Part shown: piece by piece, positions 16,048 through 24,095 of the stretch
Layout: every line of letters begins with the position of its first letter
Position numbering within the stretch: position 1 is the stretch's first letter
Source of the DNA: Bacteroidales bacterium
GTDB taxonomy: Bacteria > Bacteroidota > Bacteroidia > Bacteroidales > UBA932
Length of the DNA stretch: 64,000 nt
Direction: 5' to 3'
Assembly: GCA_017617715.1 (NCBI GenBank)
Contig: JAFZVQ010000036.1
Span: 1 to 64,000, forward strand
Position numbers and translations under genes: made by a program
The notes under the pieces: generated by a model
Databases searched by the model: none
Told to the model about the DNA's origin: nothing
Seen by the model: only the letters and a program-made list of their open reading frames with translations

Positions 16048-18354
16048 CTACTTGAGCTTGGGCTCGGAGGCGGAGAGATCCCAGATAGTGTTGTCCCAGC
16101 CAAGGGTCGTGGCCTGGGCGGAGATTGTGCCCTCAGTGCCGGTGTAGTTGTCGGTGATCTTGGAGACGTCCACATAGAGAGTCTCTTCGTTGACCACCTT
16201 CGAACCGACGGCGCCATAGAACGGCAAGCTTCCGTTCCATGCGATGCACTTTGTGATCACAGTGGCTTTTGCTTCGTCATATCCATCCATAACTCCGCCG
16301 ACGAAAGCGCCAAGGCTTTCGGCCGGGCCGGAAACGGTGCTGGTTTCATAGCAACAGGAAATCACGTTGGAATCCTTGGAGTTGCCGATAAAGCCACCGT
16401 TGTTGTTGAATGAACCGCCGACGACATTGGTTGAGCAGTAGCAGTTGGTTATGAAAGCCTTCTGCACATAACCGCCGAAACCGCCGTTATTGTCGTTGTT
16501 GGCATTTATAGTGGTGGACTCCACGTAGCACTTGTCGGCATTTACATAGAATACGCCGCCGAAGCCTCCGACATGCTGGGCGCCACTAAGAGTTGAATTC
16601 TTGACGTAGCATGAAGTGAAAGTGGTATACGCAGTGGAGCAGCTGCCGGTATCTCCGACAAAGCCACCTACGCGGCCGCTTTGGGGAGCTTCGATGATTG
16701 CACCATCCACGTAACAGTCGGTAAACACGGCCCCTGCGTTACCTGCAATCCTTCCCACGAAACCAGCAACGGGAGAGTTGGTGAGATCAGCCGACCTGCC
16801 GGCATTGATGGTGCCGCCAAGGTATGCACAGCGGGTAATCTCTGCAGCTACCGCACCGCCTACCTGACCGATGAAACCGCCATTATAATAACTGTCGGGG
16901 CTGTTGATGTCAGCCGTGGCGGTGCAGTCGGTTATAGTGCCTGCAGTTGCAACATTGCCGATGAGCCCGCCCACGCTGCAGCCTTTATAGGAAGCGGTCT
17001 GGGTGAGGGTGTTCTTTCCGGTCACATGGCAATTCTTGATGGTGGAAGCCTCGGAGCCCAGCACGCCGGCGAAGCCGCCGGTATTGCGGTTGGTCTGGGT
17101 GGCGGTGGCGACAATGGTGGAGTTGCTCACGGTGACGCCTTCGCAGTGTCCTACTATCATGGATGTTCCGGAACCGGTGCCGATATAACCGGCCACCACA
17201 CCTGTGTTGGCGTTGCCGGCATCGATGCTGGCCTTGTCGAACGTGACGTTGCAGATGGTGCCGTTGAGCACGCCTACGAAGCTGGGATATCCGATCCTGG
17301 ATCCTACGGTAAGATGGCTGATGGTATGGCCCTTGCCGTCGAAATGGATGGCCTTGAGATATTTGCTGGTCGGGTTGAGGGCCGTCCAGTCTTTGCCGGT
17401 CATGTCGACGTCGTCTATCATCTCGAAGTAGATGGTCTGGTTGTCGGCCATCACCTCATGCATGTTCATCAAATGTGCGGGGGTGGCGATGAGGTAGGGA
17501 CTTGCCTCGGTGCCGTCGCCGCCTGCAAAGAGCTTTTTCTCGAAGCCCTGGGTGAACTTGAACACGCTCACGTGGCCCTGCTGCAGTTGGGTAGCGGCAG
17601 AAAGAGTGAAGGAAACGACATAATCAGCTCCGTCGGCATCCGTGACGGCAAGCGAGATGGGCTCACCTCCAGGAAGGGTGGCGCCGCCGATAGGAAGCAG
17701 GGCATAAGCGGTCAGGACCTGCGAAGAAGCTGAAACGTCAACGTTCTTGAGGCCGAGAGAGAAAGGACCGTATGAACAAGTCAGCGTGACCTTGGAGAGG
17801 TTCGAGACTCCGGCAGGAAGGGTGGCTATGATCTTGGCGATGGCGGGCAGGAGAATGGTCCCGCCGTGGGCAGCCGCCCATTCCTCGGAGAACGTGAAAG
17901 ACTCGTAGGTGTTCACGCCGCTCAGGCAGGCAATGTAACGGAGGTGGTCCGTGTTGCCGTTGCCGTTCTGCACCTGGCCTTCGTAATTATAAGCCAAAGC
18001 CTCATCCATGGTTCTGATCTCATCACCGGGATAGATAATGTTGAAGGACTCGCCGGAGACGGCGGTGCCGGTGAATTCGGCTTCATGGTCGGTGAAACCG
18101 TCCTTGATGTAGAACTCCTTGGAATCGCTTCCGGAGATGACGCGGATCACATCATCTTCCGTCCACTTCAGGTGGAGGTTGTTGGTCTCTGAATTGGCCT
18201 CATACTCAACCTTGGTATCCTCGGGAATGGAGGCTTTGATGGTGATAACTTCGCCCTCTGCAGGCTGTTCGGGGATTTCATTGGTCTTGACGCAAGCTAC
18301 GGCAAGAATCATCGCGGCAGCGGCCGGGACGAGAATGGAGATAATCTTTTTCAT
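16048..18354 (-). CDS. Fimbrillin-like/GLUG surface lipoprotein
   Basis: 768 residues. Lipobox AVAC (Cys 21). About 35-275: fimbrillin-like domain (IKASIPEDTKVEYE, LKWTEDDVIRVISG). About 285-330: the linker EASPYLIATPAHLMNMHEVM and DDVDMTGKDW that precedes GLUG repeats in these proteins. About 340-740: GLUG repeats (GGFIGQVGG, GGLIGNVATAGTITDC). The C-terminus LGWDNTIWDLSASEPKLK matches the end of the lipoprotein at 35445. Likely a surface-exposed adhesin or structural protein; ligand unknown. It lies 12 bases after the 40-residue peptide gene at 18367 and probably shares its promoter. Confidence 0.88.
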   Translation of the reverse strand: MKKIISILVPAAAAMILAVACVKTNEIPEQPAEGEVITIKASIPEDTKVEYEANSETNNLHLKWTEDDVIRVISGSDSKEFYIKDGFTDHEAEFTGTAVSGESFNIIYPGDEIRTMDEALAYNYEGQVQNGNGNTDHLRYIACLSGVNTYESFTFSEEWAAAHGGTILLPAIAKIIATLPAGVSNLSKVTLTCSYGPFSLGLKNVDVSASSQVLTAYALLPIGGATLPGGEPISLAVTDADGADYVVSFTLSAATQLQQGHVSVFKFTQGFEKKLFAGGDGTEASPYLIATPAHLMNMHEVMADNQTIYFEMIDDVDMTGKDWTALNPTSKYLKAIHFDGKGHTISHLTVGSRIGYPSFVGVLNGTICNVTFDKASIDAGNANTGVVAGYIGTGSGTSMIVGHCEGVTVSNSTIVATATQTNRNTGGFAGVLGSEASTIKNCHVTGKNTLTQTASYKGCSVGGLIGNVATAGTITDCTATADINSPDSYYNGGFIGQVGGAVAAEITRCAYLGGTINAGRSADLTNSPVAGFVGRIAGNAGAVFTDCYVDGAIIEAPQSGRVGGFVGDTGSCSTAYTTFTSCYVKNSTLSGAQHVGGFGGVFYVNADKCYVESTTINANNDNNGGFGGYVQKAFITNCYCSTNVVGGSFNNNGGFIGNSKDSNVISCCYETSTVSGPAESLGAFVGGVMDGYDEAKATVITKCIAWNGSLPFYGAVGSKVVNEETLYVDVSKITDNYTGTEGTISAQATTLGWDNTIWDLSASEPKLK

Positions 18355-18366
18355 AATCGTCGGCTG

Positions 18367-18489
18367 CTAGTTTTCAAAAATGAGATCTGAAGGCATGTCT
18401 TCCAGAATGCCGTCCGGAGACTCGGCCAGAAGGCCTTCCAGTGCCAGTTTAACTTCCTCGCTGAGAGGTGCGAAATACTTGAGTTTCAT
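18367..18489 (-). CDS. Small YxxP peptide upstream of GLUG lipoprotein
   Basis: 40 residues from the ATG at 18489, which follows a good promoter; a longer frame to 18648 would overlap the phosphatase gene and is rejected. Features: MKLKYFAP start, ALEGLLAES, then an acidic tail (DGILEDMPSDLIFEN). Tyr, Pro (+3), Leu (+16) and Ser (+19) align without gaps with the peptides at 7124, 38514 and 60612. No signal peptide. First gene of the unit with the lipoprotein at 16048. Function unknown. Confidence 0.65.
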   Translation of the reverse strand: MKLKYFAPLSEEVKLALEGLLAESPDGILEDMPSDLIFEN

Positions 18490-18510
18490 CCTGATTGGTA
18501 TTAAATTACG

Positions 18511-18541
18511 CAAATGTACAGAATTAAATGCATTATTCCAA
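18511..18541 (-). promoter_or_regulatory. Bacteroidetes-type promoter for peptide/GLUG unit
   Basis: TTG (18541-18539), 20 bases, TACATTTG (18518-18511) on the minus strand, 21 bases before the ATG at 18489. It overlaps the last codons of the phosphatase gene at 18533. Confidence 0.6.
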
Positions 18542-19795
18542 AACGGCCTGTTCGGGGAAAAAGCGGGAAAAAACTTCTTCCCATCTGTAATACGGGCCGG
18601 AGACCGGAGTGAGTTCCCGCAGCTTGCGTTCGCGGCCGTTGTAGACAAACTTCACCAGCACTTCGCCGGCCCGGTTGCGGTAGAACGCCATCTGGAGATT
18701 GGAGGCGAAGGGAATGTTCATGGGATCGGCCCAGGCGTCGGGAAGGTCTTTCCAGGAGAGGCGGTCCCCCACTCCTTCGAGGCCGAAGTAGCCGGCGGTG
18801 GCGATGAGGGGATAGTCGTGGCCGAACTTCAGGTCGGCAGCGACGGAGCCGGAAGAAAGGGCTTCCTGCGCCTGGGACAGCATCACCCGGACCAACGGTT
18901 CCGCGTTCTTCATGCGCTGTTCACCAAACTCCACAGAGTTGCCGTGGGAAAGGTAGAGCGAGCGGATGGCGTCGGACCACCATTTGTGGAGTTCAGGATC
19001 CGGCAGGTGGCGGAACATGTTGGCCTCCACGCCCGAAGCCTTCCCCTCGCGGGCGCATTCCCAAAGATAATGCTGGTATTTGTCGGGGTCGCCAAGCAGG
19101 TCCAGTCCTTTCACAGGGTCGCTGAAAATGCGGCGGCAGAATTCACTTCCATCTGAGACGTAAAGGGCATTCAGGGAGTCCCGCAGGGCCCGGACGCTGG
19201 CGAGGACGGACTTCGGAGCGGTGTTGTTGATGTAGGCGAAATACTTCTCTCCGGTGTCGAAGGAGAACTGGAGGCGGGGCTGCAGGGACGTGAGCGTCTG
19301 CACGAAGCACATGCCGCTCACTATGCTGCGCGGCACTGTGCTGAGTTCCACACGGACTTTCTTGCAGCCCTTGTCGAACACCGGCCGGTATCTTTTGTAG
19401 ATACGGCGGGCGAGTTCGTGCTGCTCCGACTCGCCCAGGCGGGTAAGACGCCCCTCCATGCCGTCGAAGCATTCCACCACCTGGCGCATTTCCGCCAGGA
19501 GCGAGTCGCCCTCCGGTGTGAGGAGCCGCAGGGAATCCGCTTTCGCCAGGACGGCAAGCACCTTGTCATACATATTCCCAACTTTCATGCCCGTGCGCGA
19601 CCCGTGACGGCCGTAATGGCTGAGGTACACAGGCTTGAAGCCCGCCGGCGCGGGGGTGTCGGTCTCCGGGTGGAATTCGTAGCAATGGCAGCTGGTGCCC
19701 CATATGTCAGGGTCGGACGCCTGCCCGGAAGCAGACGGTGCCGTACTGCACGCAAGCAGCACGGCACCGGAAAGGATTAACAGCAACTTTCTCAT
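18533..19795 (-). CDS. Histidine acid phosphatase lipoprotein
   Basis: 420 residues from the ATG at 19795, 4 bases after the stop of the double-NAGPA gene; the frame extends further upstream but overlaps that gene. Signal peptide with lipobox LLAC (Cys 16). Clade-2 histidine phosphatase: LSHYGRHGSR (catalytic His 64), LGESEQHELARRIYKR, and the proton donor FGHD (about residue 330). It ends with PVSGPYYRWEEVF, as in the other phosphatases here. The HD donor is that of classical acid phosphatases and phytases, unlike the HAE motif of many MINPP phytases. Last gene of the sigma/SusCD locus, after two NAGPA proteins, suggesting it acts on their phosphomonoester product. Confidence 0.88.
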   Translation of the reverse strand: MRKLLLILSGAVLLACSTAPSASGQASDPDIWGTSCHCYEFHPETDTPAPAGFKPVYLSHYGRHGSRTGMKVGNMYDKVLAVLAKADSLRLLTPEGDSLLAEMRQVVECFDGMEGRLTRLGESEQHELARRIYKRYRPVFDKGCKKVRVELSTVPRSIVSGMCFVQTLTSLQPRLQFSFDTGEKYFAYINNTAPKSVLASVRALRDSLNALYVSDGSEFCRRIFSDPVKGLDLLGDPDKYQHYLWECAREGKASGVEANMFRHLPDPELHKWWSDAIRSLYLSHGNSVEFGEQRMKNAEPLVRVMLSQAQEALSSGSVAADLKFGHDYPLIATAGYFGLEGVGDRLSWKDLPDAWADPMNIPFASNLQMAFYRNRAGEVLVKFVYNGRERKLRELTPVSGPYYRWEEVFSRFFPEQAVLE

Positions 19796-19799
19796 AGAC

Positions 19800-22508
19800 T
19801 CAATCTTCGACAAACGCAATACCATCCACAATCTCCCTCCACTTCACAGGCGTGCCGTTGGGCTTGTCTTCGTCACGGGGATCGTTGAGGATGGAGTAGG
19901 ACGAGCCGGACCACAGGACGAACTGCGTGGACTTGCCGCCGTCGAGATTGACGGCACGCACGCAACCCAGGCTCTTGAAAAATTCGCAAAGCTCCACATA
20001 AGACGCGCCTTTGGAAACACCTGCGTTGCGGCCATCGGCCCAGATCACGTAAATGATGCCATCGGCATCGTAGCCTATAGCCGTACGGGGATGAGAAACT
20101 CCGGGCCAGTTGTACTTTCCCATGTAGGTGGACTCAGAGCCCACCCAGTGCCCTGTAGAGGCCACATATTCCGGATTCAGCCTGCCGTCCTTCAGGAACA
20201 TGAGTCCGGCGCCGAGGAGCTCGGGATAAGTGGACACAAGCGAGGAGGAGTACTCGCTCTTGTCGCCGATGTAGATGGTCTTGTCGCTCCTGATACCCAC
20301 AAACGACTGACCCTGCTGAGGCACGTCTGAGCCGCTGTAGAAGCTGGTTTTCACTCCTTTCCCGCGAGCATGCACAGGGCCTCTCGGCACTTTGGAATCG
20401 GAATAAAAATCCCCGTTGCAGACCACCAGGGGCTGCTTTCCGTTGTTGGTTGCATAGGCTTTGGCCATGTCGTCAAGCCGGGACGCGGAGAAGGAAGAGG
20501 CGTTCGCCGTGTAGGAATCGTTCTTCATCAGCACCTTCATGGACATGCCGGAAGCGACGGGATCCACCCGGAGCACCCAGATGTTGAGCTGGTCGCCCAT
20601 GTCGTCACCCGAAAGGTCGGACTTGTTGTTATAGGCCTGGCTCATGGTGAGGCTGAGCTTCGTGTAGGTGCAGCCCTGCCTGACAGTGGTCTGGGAAGAA
20701 GAATTCACGGACTTGACTACCGTGGAGCCTGCTATGGCGTCCGTCACGGACGAGTAATATTCCCCGGGCACCGTGATACCCCAGGCCGAGATGGGCGAAC
20801 CGGCGAAGTTACCGTCCCCGAGAGGCTCGAAGACGTGCGTCTGCGGATTCCGGACCCACATTGCCGTGGTGGTGCCGCTCTGGCCGTAGGCGGCGCGGTT
20901 GCAGCCAAGCGCCTGCATGATTGCACCGACTTCCATGTAAGTTGCGCCACTTGAAGATTTTGTGCCGTAACCGGCCGGATCCACCACCACGAAATAGATA
21001 TCCCCGTTGGCGGTGCCGCGGACCGTGTAGCCCTCGGCGCTGATACCGGCCCGGGACGTGTTGCTCGGAGACCTCAGCACACCGTTGTTCACCGACAGGT
21101 AATAACCGTCGTTCACATTGGGATAAGAGGCCTTCTGGGCATCCGACCAGCTCTCGTAATTGCTCTGGTTACCTATGTACATGGTGTTGTCCGCCTTCAC
21201 TGCCACCATGGGACGTGTGGCGGTCTTGATAGTGTTGTACAGGATATCGCCGTCCTTGTGCACGGGACCGTAAGGCTTGCCGGAATCGTTGTAGGAAGCG
21301 CCCGTGCCGAAAATGACGTTTTCCTCCTTTGTGTCGGCGCAGAACATCATGTTGCGTATGCTCTGGCGCGTGTAGGTGTTGTCAGACCCGTCATACACCA
21401 CTCCGCAACTGTTATAAGCAGTCATGGTGCGGATTTTTGCGCCGGCCGCGGTGGCTTTCTCCCTGTCGATACGCACCACGTGCATAAGGGATACCGCAGA
21501 CGGAAGTGAACCGTTTGCGGCCAGCGTGATGCGATAGTCTGTGTGCTGAATGCCGGGCGCAAGGGTGCGCGTGGACAGTTGCTCGGCGTCTGTGACCATG
21601 GAACAGGCACGGATGCGTTCCAGGTCGCTTCCCGCGTCAAGGACGCCCAGGGAGCGGATCTTTCCCCTGTTCAGGGTGACGTTCGCCGTGCTGCCCAGGG
21701 TGCGCATAAGGGTGCCGGAGGCATCATAGGAGCTGAGCCTCAGGCCGCCCGACACCTCGACGCCGGGCCGCACCGCCACATAGTAAGTGCCGGGAGCGAA
21801 TTCTGACGACCCGGCAGGCGGCAGGAGCGTTATCGAAGCGGATGCATCGGAAGACGACGCGTCCGAAGCGAGGAACGTGTCCAGCACGCCGTCGGCATCC
21901 GAATCCTTCGCGTCCATGTAGAATGAGCCCGACAGCATGGCCTGTGCATTATTGGGTTCGACCACGATGCTGGCAATCCCGGTGCCGGAAAGGGTGAATT
22001 TCAGCAGCGAAGCGTAATTCACGAAATTGAGGGTGCCGTCGGAGCCTTTGACTGCGGCCATGGGCGCGGATGCCGGATCGAAACCGTCAGCCACGGCAGT
22101 TTGCGTGGAAAGCACGACGCTGCGGGTCCTGACGGCATAACCGTCCGATCCCGCAGAGGCGCTGGAACTGCTTGCCGGATACACGGCGCAGAAGCTCCCA
22201 CCGGGCACTTCCGACGCCAGCTCGAACTCGGACGAGGCCCCTGCCGACCGGGCAGTGGCCAGGGACGAAGAGGAAAAGTCCGCATTATAGACCAGAATCT
22301 CATCTCCCTGGGCCCAGAACACCTTCACCGATTCGGCAAGGCTGGTCTTCACCTCGGGATCTACTTGACGGATAGCGGCATACACCGTCCCGTCGCCTGC
22401 AACGGCATCCTCGATATTCTTCACGCACGAGGAAACTCCCGCAAGGAGCGTCAGCCCTGAAAGCAGGGCAAACGCCTTAAGAAAGGACATAGTCTTCATC
22501 TGTTTCAT
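19800..22508 (-). CDS. Lipoprotein with two NAGPA domains, the first degenerate
   Basis: 902 residues from the ATG at 22508; ATGs at 22526 and 22499 are also possible. Lipobox GVSSC. About 30-290: fimbrillin-like domain. About 300-570: a NAGPA-like domain whose signature is damaged: VVDGR has become VVDPA (about residue 510) and NLDGGGSST has become AYGQSGTTT (about 545). About 610-902: a second NAGPA domain with SHPRTAIG, ADGR and NLDGGKST (about 855), close to consensus though one Gly of the glycine run is Lys. The second copy should be the catalytic phosphodiester glycosidase and the first perhaps a binding domain. Followed after 4 bases by the histidine phosphatase. Confidence 0.87.
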   Translation of the reverse strand: MKQMKTMSFLKAFALLSGLTLLAGVSSCVKNIEDAVAGDGTVYAAIRQVDPEVKTSLAESVKVFWAQGDEILVYNADFSSSSLATARSAGASSEFELASEVPGGSFCAVYPASSSSASAGSDGYAVRTRSVVLSTQTAVADGFDPASAPMAAVKGSDGTLNFVNYASLLKFTLSGTGIASIVVEPNNAQAMLSGSFYMDAKDSDADGVLDTFLASDASSSDASASITLLPPAGSSEFAPGTYYVAVRPGVEVSGGLRLSSYDASGTLMRTLGSTANVTLNRGKIRSLGVLDAGSDLERIRACSMVTDAEQLSTRTLAPGIQHTDYRITLAANGSLPSAVSLMHVVRIDREKATAAGAKIRTMTAYNSCGVVYDGSDNTYTRQSIRNMMFCADTKEENVIFGTGASYNDSGKPYGPVHKDGDILYNTIKTATRPMVAVKADNTMYIGNQSNYESWSDAQKASYPNVNDGYYLSVNNGVLRSPSNTSRAGISAEGYTVRGTANGDIYFVVVDPAGYGTKSSSGATYMEVGAIMQALGCNRAAYGQSGTTTAMWVRNPQTHVFEPLGDGNFAGSPISAWGITVPGEYYSSVTDAIAGSTVVKSVNSSSQTTVRQGCTYTKLSLTMSQAYNNKSDLSGDDMGDQLNIWVLRVDPVASGMSMKVLMKNDSYTANASSFSASRLDDMAKAYATNNGKQPLVVCNGDFYSDSKVPRGPVHARGKGVKTSFYSGSDVPQQGQSFVGIRSDKTIYIGDKSEYSSSLVSTYPELLGAGLMFLKDGRLNPEYVASTGHWVGSESTYMGKYNWPGVSHPRTAIGYDADGIIYVIWADGRNAGVSKGASYVELCEFFKSLGCVRAVNLDGGKSTQFVLWSGSSYSILNDPRDEDKPNGTPVKWREIVDGIAFVED

Positions 22509-22613
22509 AATCTTGGGAGTTACCATGTGACTGACAAAGTACGCAGAGGCCGGCCAATTCGGCCACCTCCACTTCCGGGGAAAAGTATAATCTCTTGATT
22601 ACCATACTTATGG

Positions 22614-24095
22614 CTATTTGTTTATTACTATGGCAAGACCGTCCAGAACCTTACGTTCCAGGCGGCCGGCGTTCGACGGCTTGTTGCGGCGCGTGAAAGT
22701 GCCGTCCTGTTCACGGACAAGATACGTGGAAGAGCCGCCGCCGTCGAGGTTGATGGCGTCGGTGGCGCCGGCCGCCTTCAGGATACGGGCAAGCACCTCG
22801 TAGCTCACGCTGAACGAACCCGTGGCATACAGTTCATCGCGGCCGTCCACCACCAGCAGCCAGACCGTCTTCCCGTCGGCGCTGGTGCCCACGGCAGTGC
22901 GAGGATGCTGCGTGCCGTCGGTGAAGCCGACAGTAGCTCCGTCCTTGATCAGATGCTGGCGTCCTCCGATGGCCTCCTGGATATTGGGAATCACCTTATT
23001 GTATGCCGTCTGGTCCATGCAACGGGCGGTGCCGTCCTTGAACACGGCGAAGACCGTGTTGACGGTCTGGGCGAAATCGTCCTTCAGGCATTTGCCGTTC
23101 CTGTAAAGGATGCCCTGAAGCTTGTAGGTGCCGGCCACCTCGTCCACCACGGCGAAAAAGTCGCCGTTGGTGCCGCCCCACACGGTGAGGCCGGGACGGT
23201 TTTTCTGTAAGGCGGGCAGCTGCGCGCTCATAAGCTGGTGAGAGTTGATCTTCGTGTCATCGTCATCGGGCAGTGTGGCAACTATCGTGGCCTTGGTCAT
23301 ATCCACCTCAAAGAGGAAGATATTGCGGTTCTTTGCACCCGTGTCGCCGCCGAAGCTGTCTTTCAGCTTGCAGCTCATCTCGAAACTCTGCACCCCGTCC
23401 ACAAGCTGGCGGTAACTGTCGGCGGACACGCTGCTGATATACGTGCCCATGGCATACACGAGCCGGCGGCCGTACTCGGTGGAGGCCAGGAATTTCTCGT
23501 TGCTGAACTGCTGGGTCACGGTGACTTCTGCCTCCCGGCGGCCGTCCGCGGAGCTCACGGTGAAGCTGGAGCTGCGGGACTTCCCGGTGTAGTTGATGTC
23601 GGCCGATATCCCCAGCGCGGCAGGACCTTTGCGTTCCAGCACAAGCCAGGAGGCGGTGGAAGCAGTATATGTCCACTCGCCGTCGGTGTTGATGGAAATG
23701 TAGGTGCCGGTGCCGTAGGTGTCGATGGACACACTGGTTTCCGACACGAAGCCGGAAGCAGCGCTGCCCAGCTGCACCAGCTGCAGCACCTTGCCCGCAG
23801 AGCCGGCCTTGACGGTGATGCTGGCGTTGCGGTCGCCATCGGCCGTATTCGCGCCCAGACGCACCTTGAGGGCATCGCCGGCAGCGCCGTCCGGAGTCAG
23901 GACGGTCACCCAGGTGTCCTTGGTGGAGGCCGTCCAGGCAGCATTGCAGATCAGGCCGCAATCCACCACGCCGGCATCGCATTCCACCATCAGCGGGTTC
24001 TGGGCGAAGGCTATGGCCGCCTGGTCTCCTCCTCCCCCGCCACAGGAGAGAAGGAGCCCGAGAGCGGCAAATAATATGATGAATCTATTCCACAT
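22614..24095 (-). CDS. BACON-domain phosphodiester glycosidase (NAGPA) lipoprotein
   Basis: 493 residues from the ATG at 24095, which lies inside the end of the upstream beta-helix gene (stop 24087-24085). The 11-base overlap implies translational coupling. Lipobox LLSC then a Gly run. Two BACON domains (about 28-108 and 115-195; SWLVLERKG, VTVTQQFS). About 200-493: NAGPA domain with TVWGGTNGDFF, QHPRTAVG (about 397), VVDGR (about 417) and INLDGGGSST (about 450), all intact. Expected to cleave a sugar-1-phosphodiester outside the cell. Confidence 0.9.
   Translation of the reverse strand: MWNRFIILFAALGLLLSCGGGGGDQAAIAFAQNPLMVECDAGVVDCGLICNAAWTASTKDTWVTVLTPDGAAGDALKVRLGANTADGDRNASITVKAGSAGKVLQLVQLGSAASGFVSETSVSIDTYGTGTYISINTDGEWTYTASTASWLVLERKGPAALGISADINYTGKSRSSSFTVSSADGRREAEVTVTQQFSNEKFLASTEYGRRLVYAMGTYISSVSADSYRQLVDGVQSFEMSCKLKDSFGGDTGAKNRNIFLFEVDMTKATIVATLPDDDDTKINSHQLMSAQLPALQKNRPGLTVWGGTNGDFFAVVDEVAGTYKLQGILYRNGKCLKDDFAQTVNTVFAVFKDGTARCMDQTAYNKVIPNIQEAIGGRQHLIKDGATVGFTDGTQHPRTAVGTSADGKTVWLLVVDGRDELYATGSFSVSYEVLARILKAAGATDAINLDGGGSSTYLVREQDGTFTRRNKPSNAGRLERKVLDGLAIVINK

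Noticed and set aside
18367..18648. 93-codon frame containing the 40-residue peptide
   Set aside because: The first 53 codons overlap the phosphatase gene and the promoter at 18511-18541; the ATG at 18489 follows that promoter and gives a peptide matching three others.
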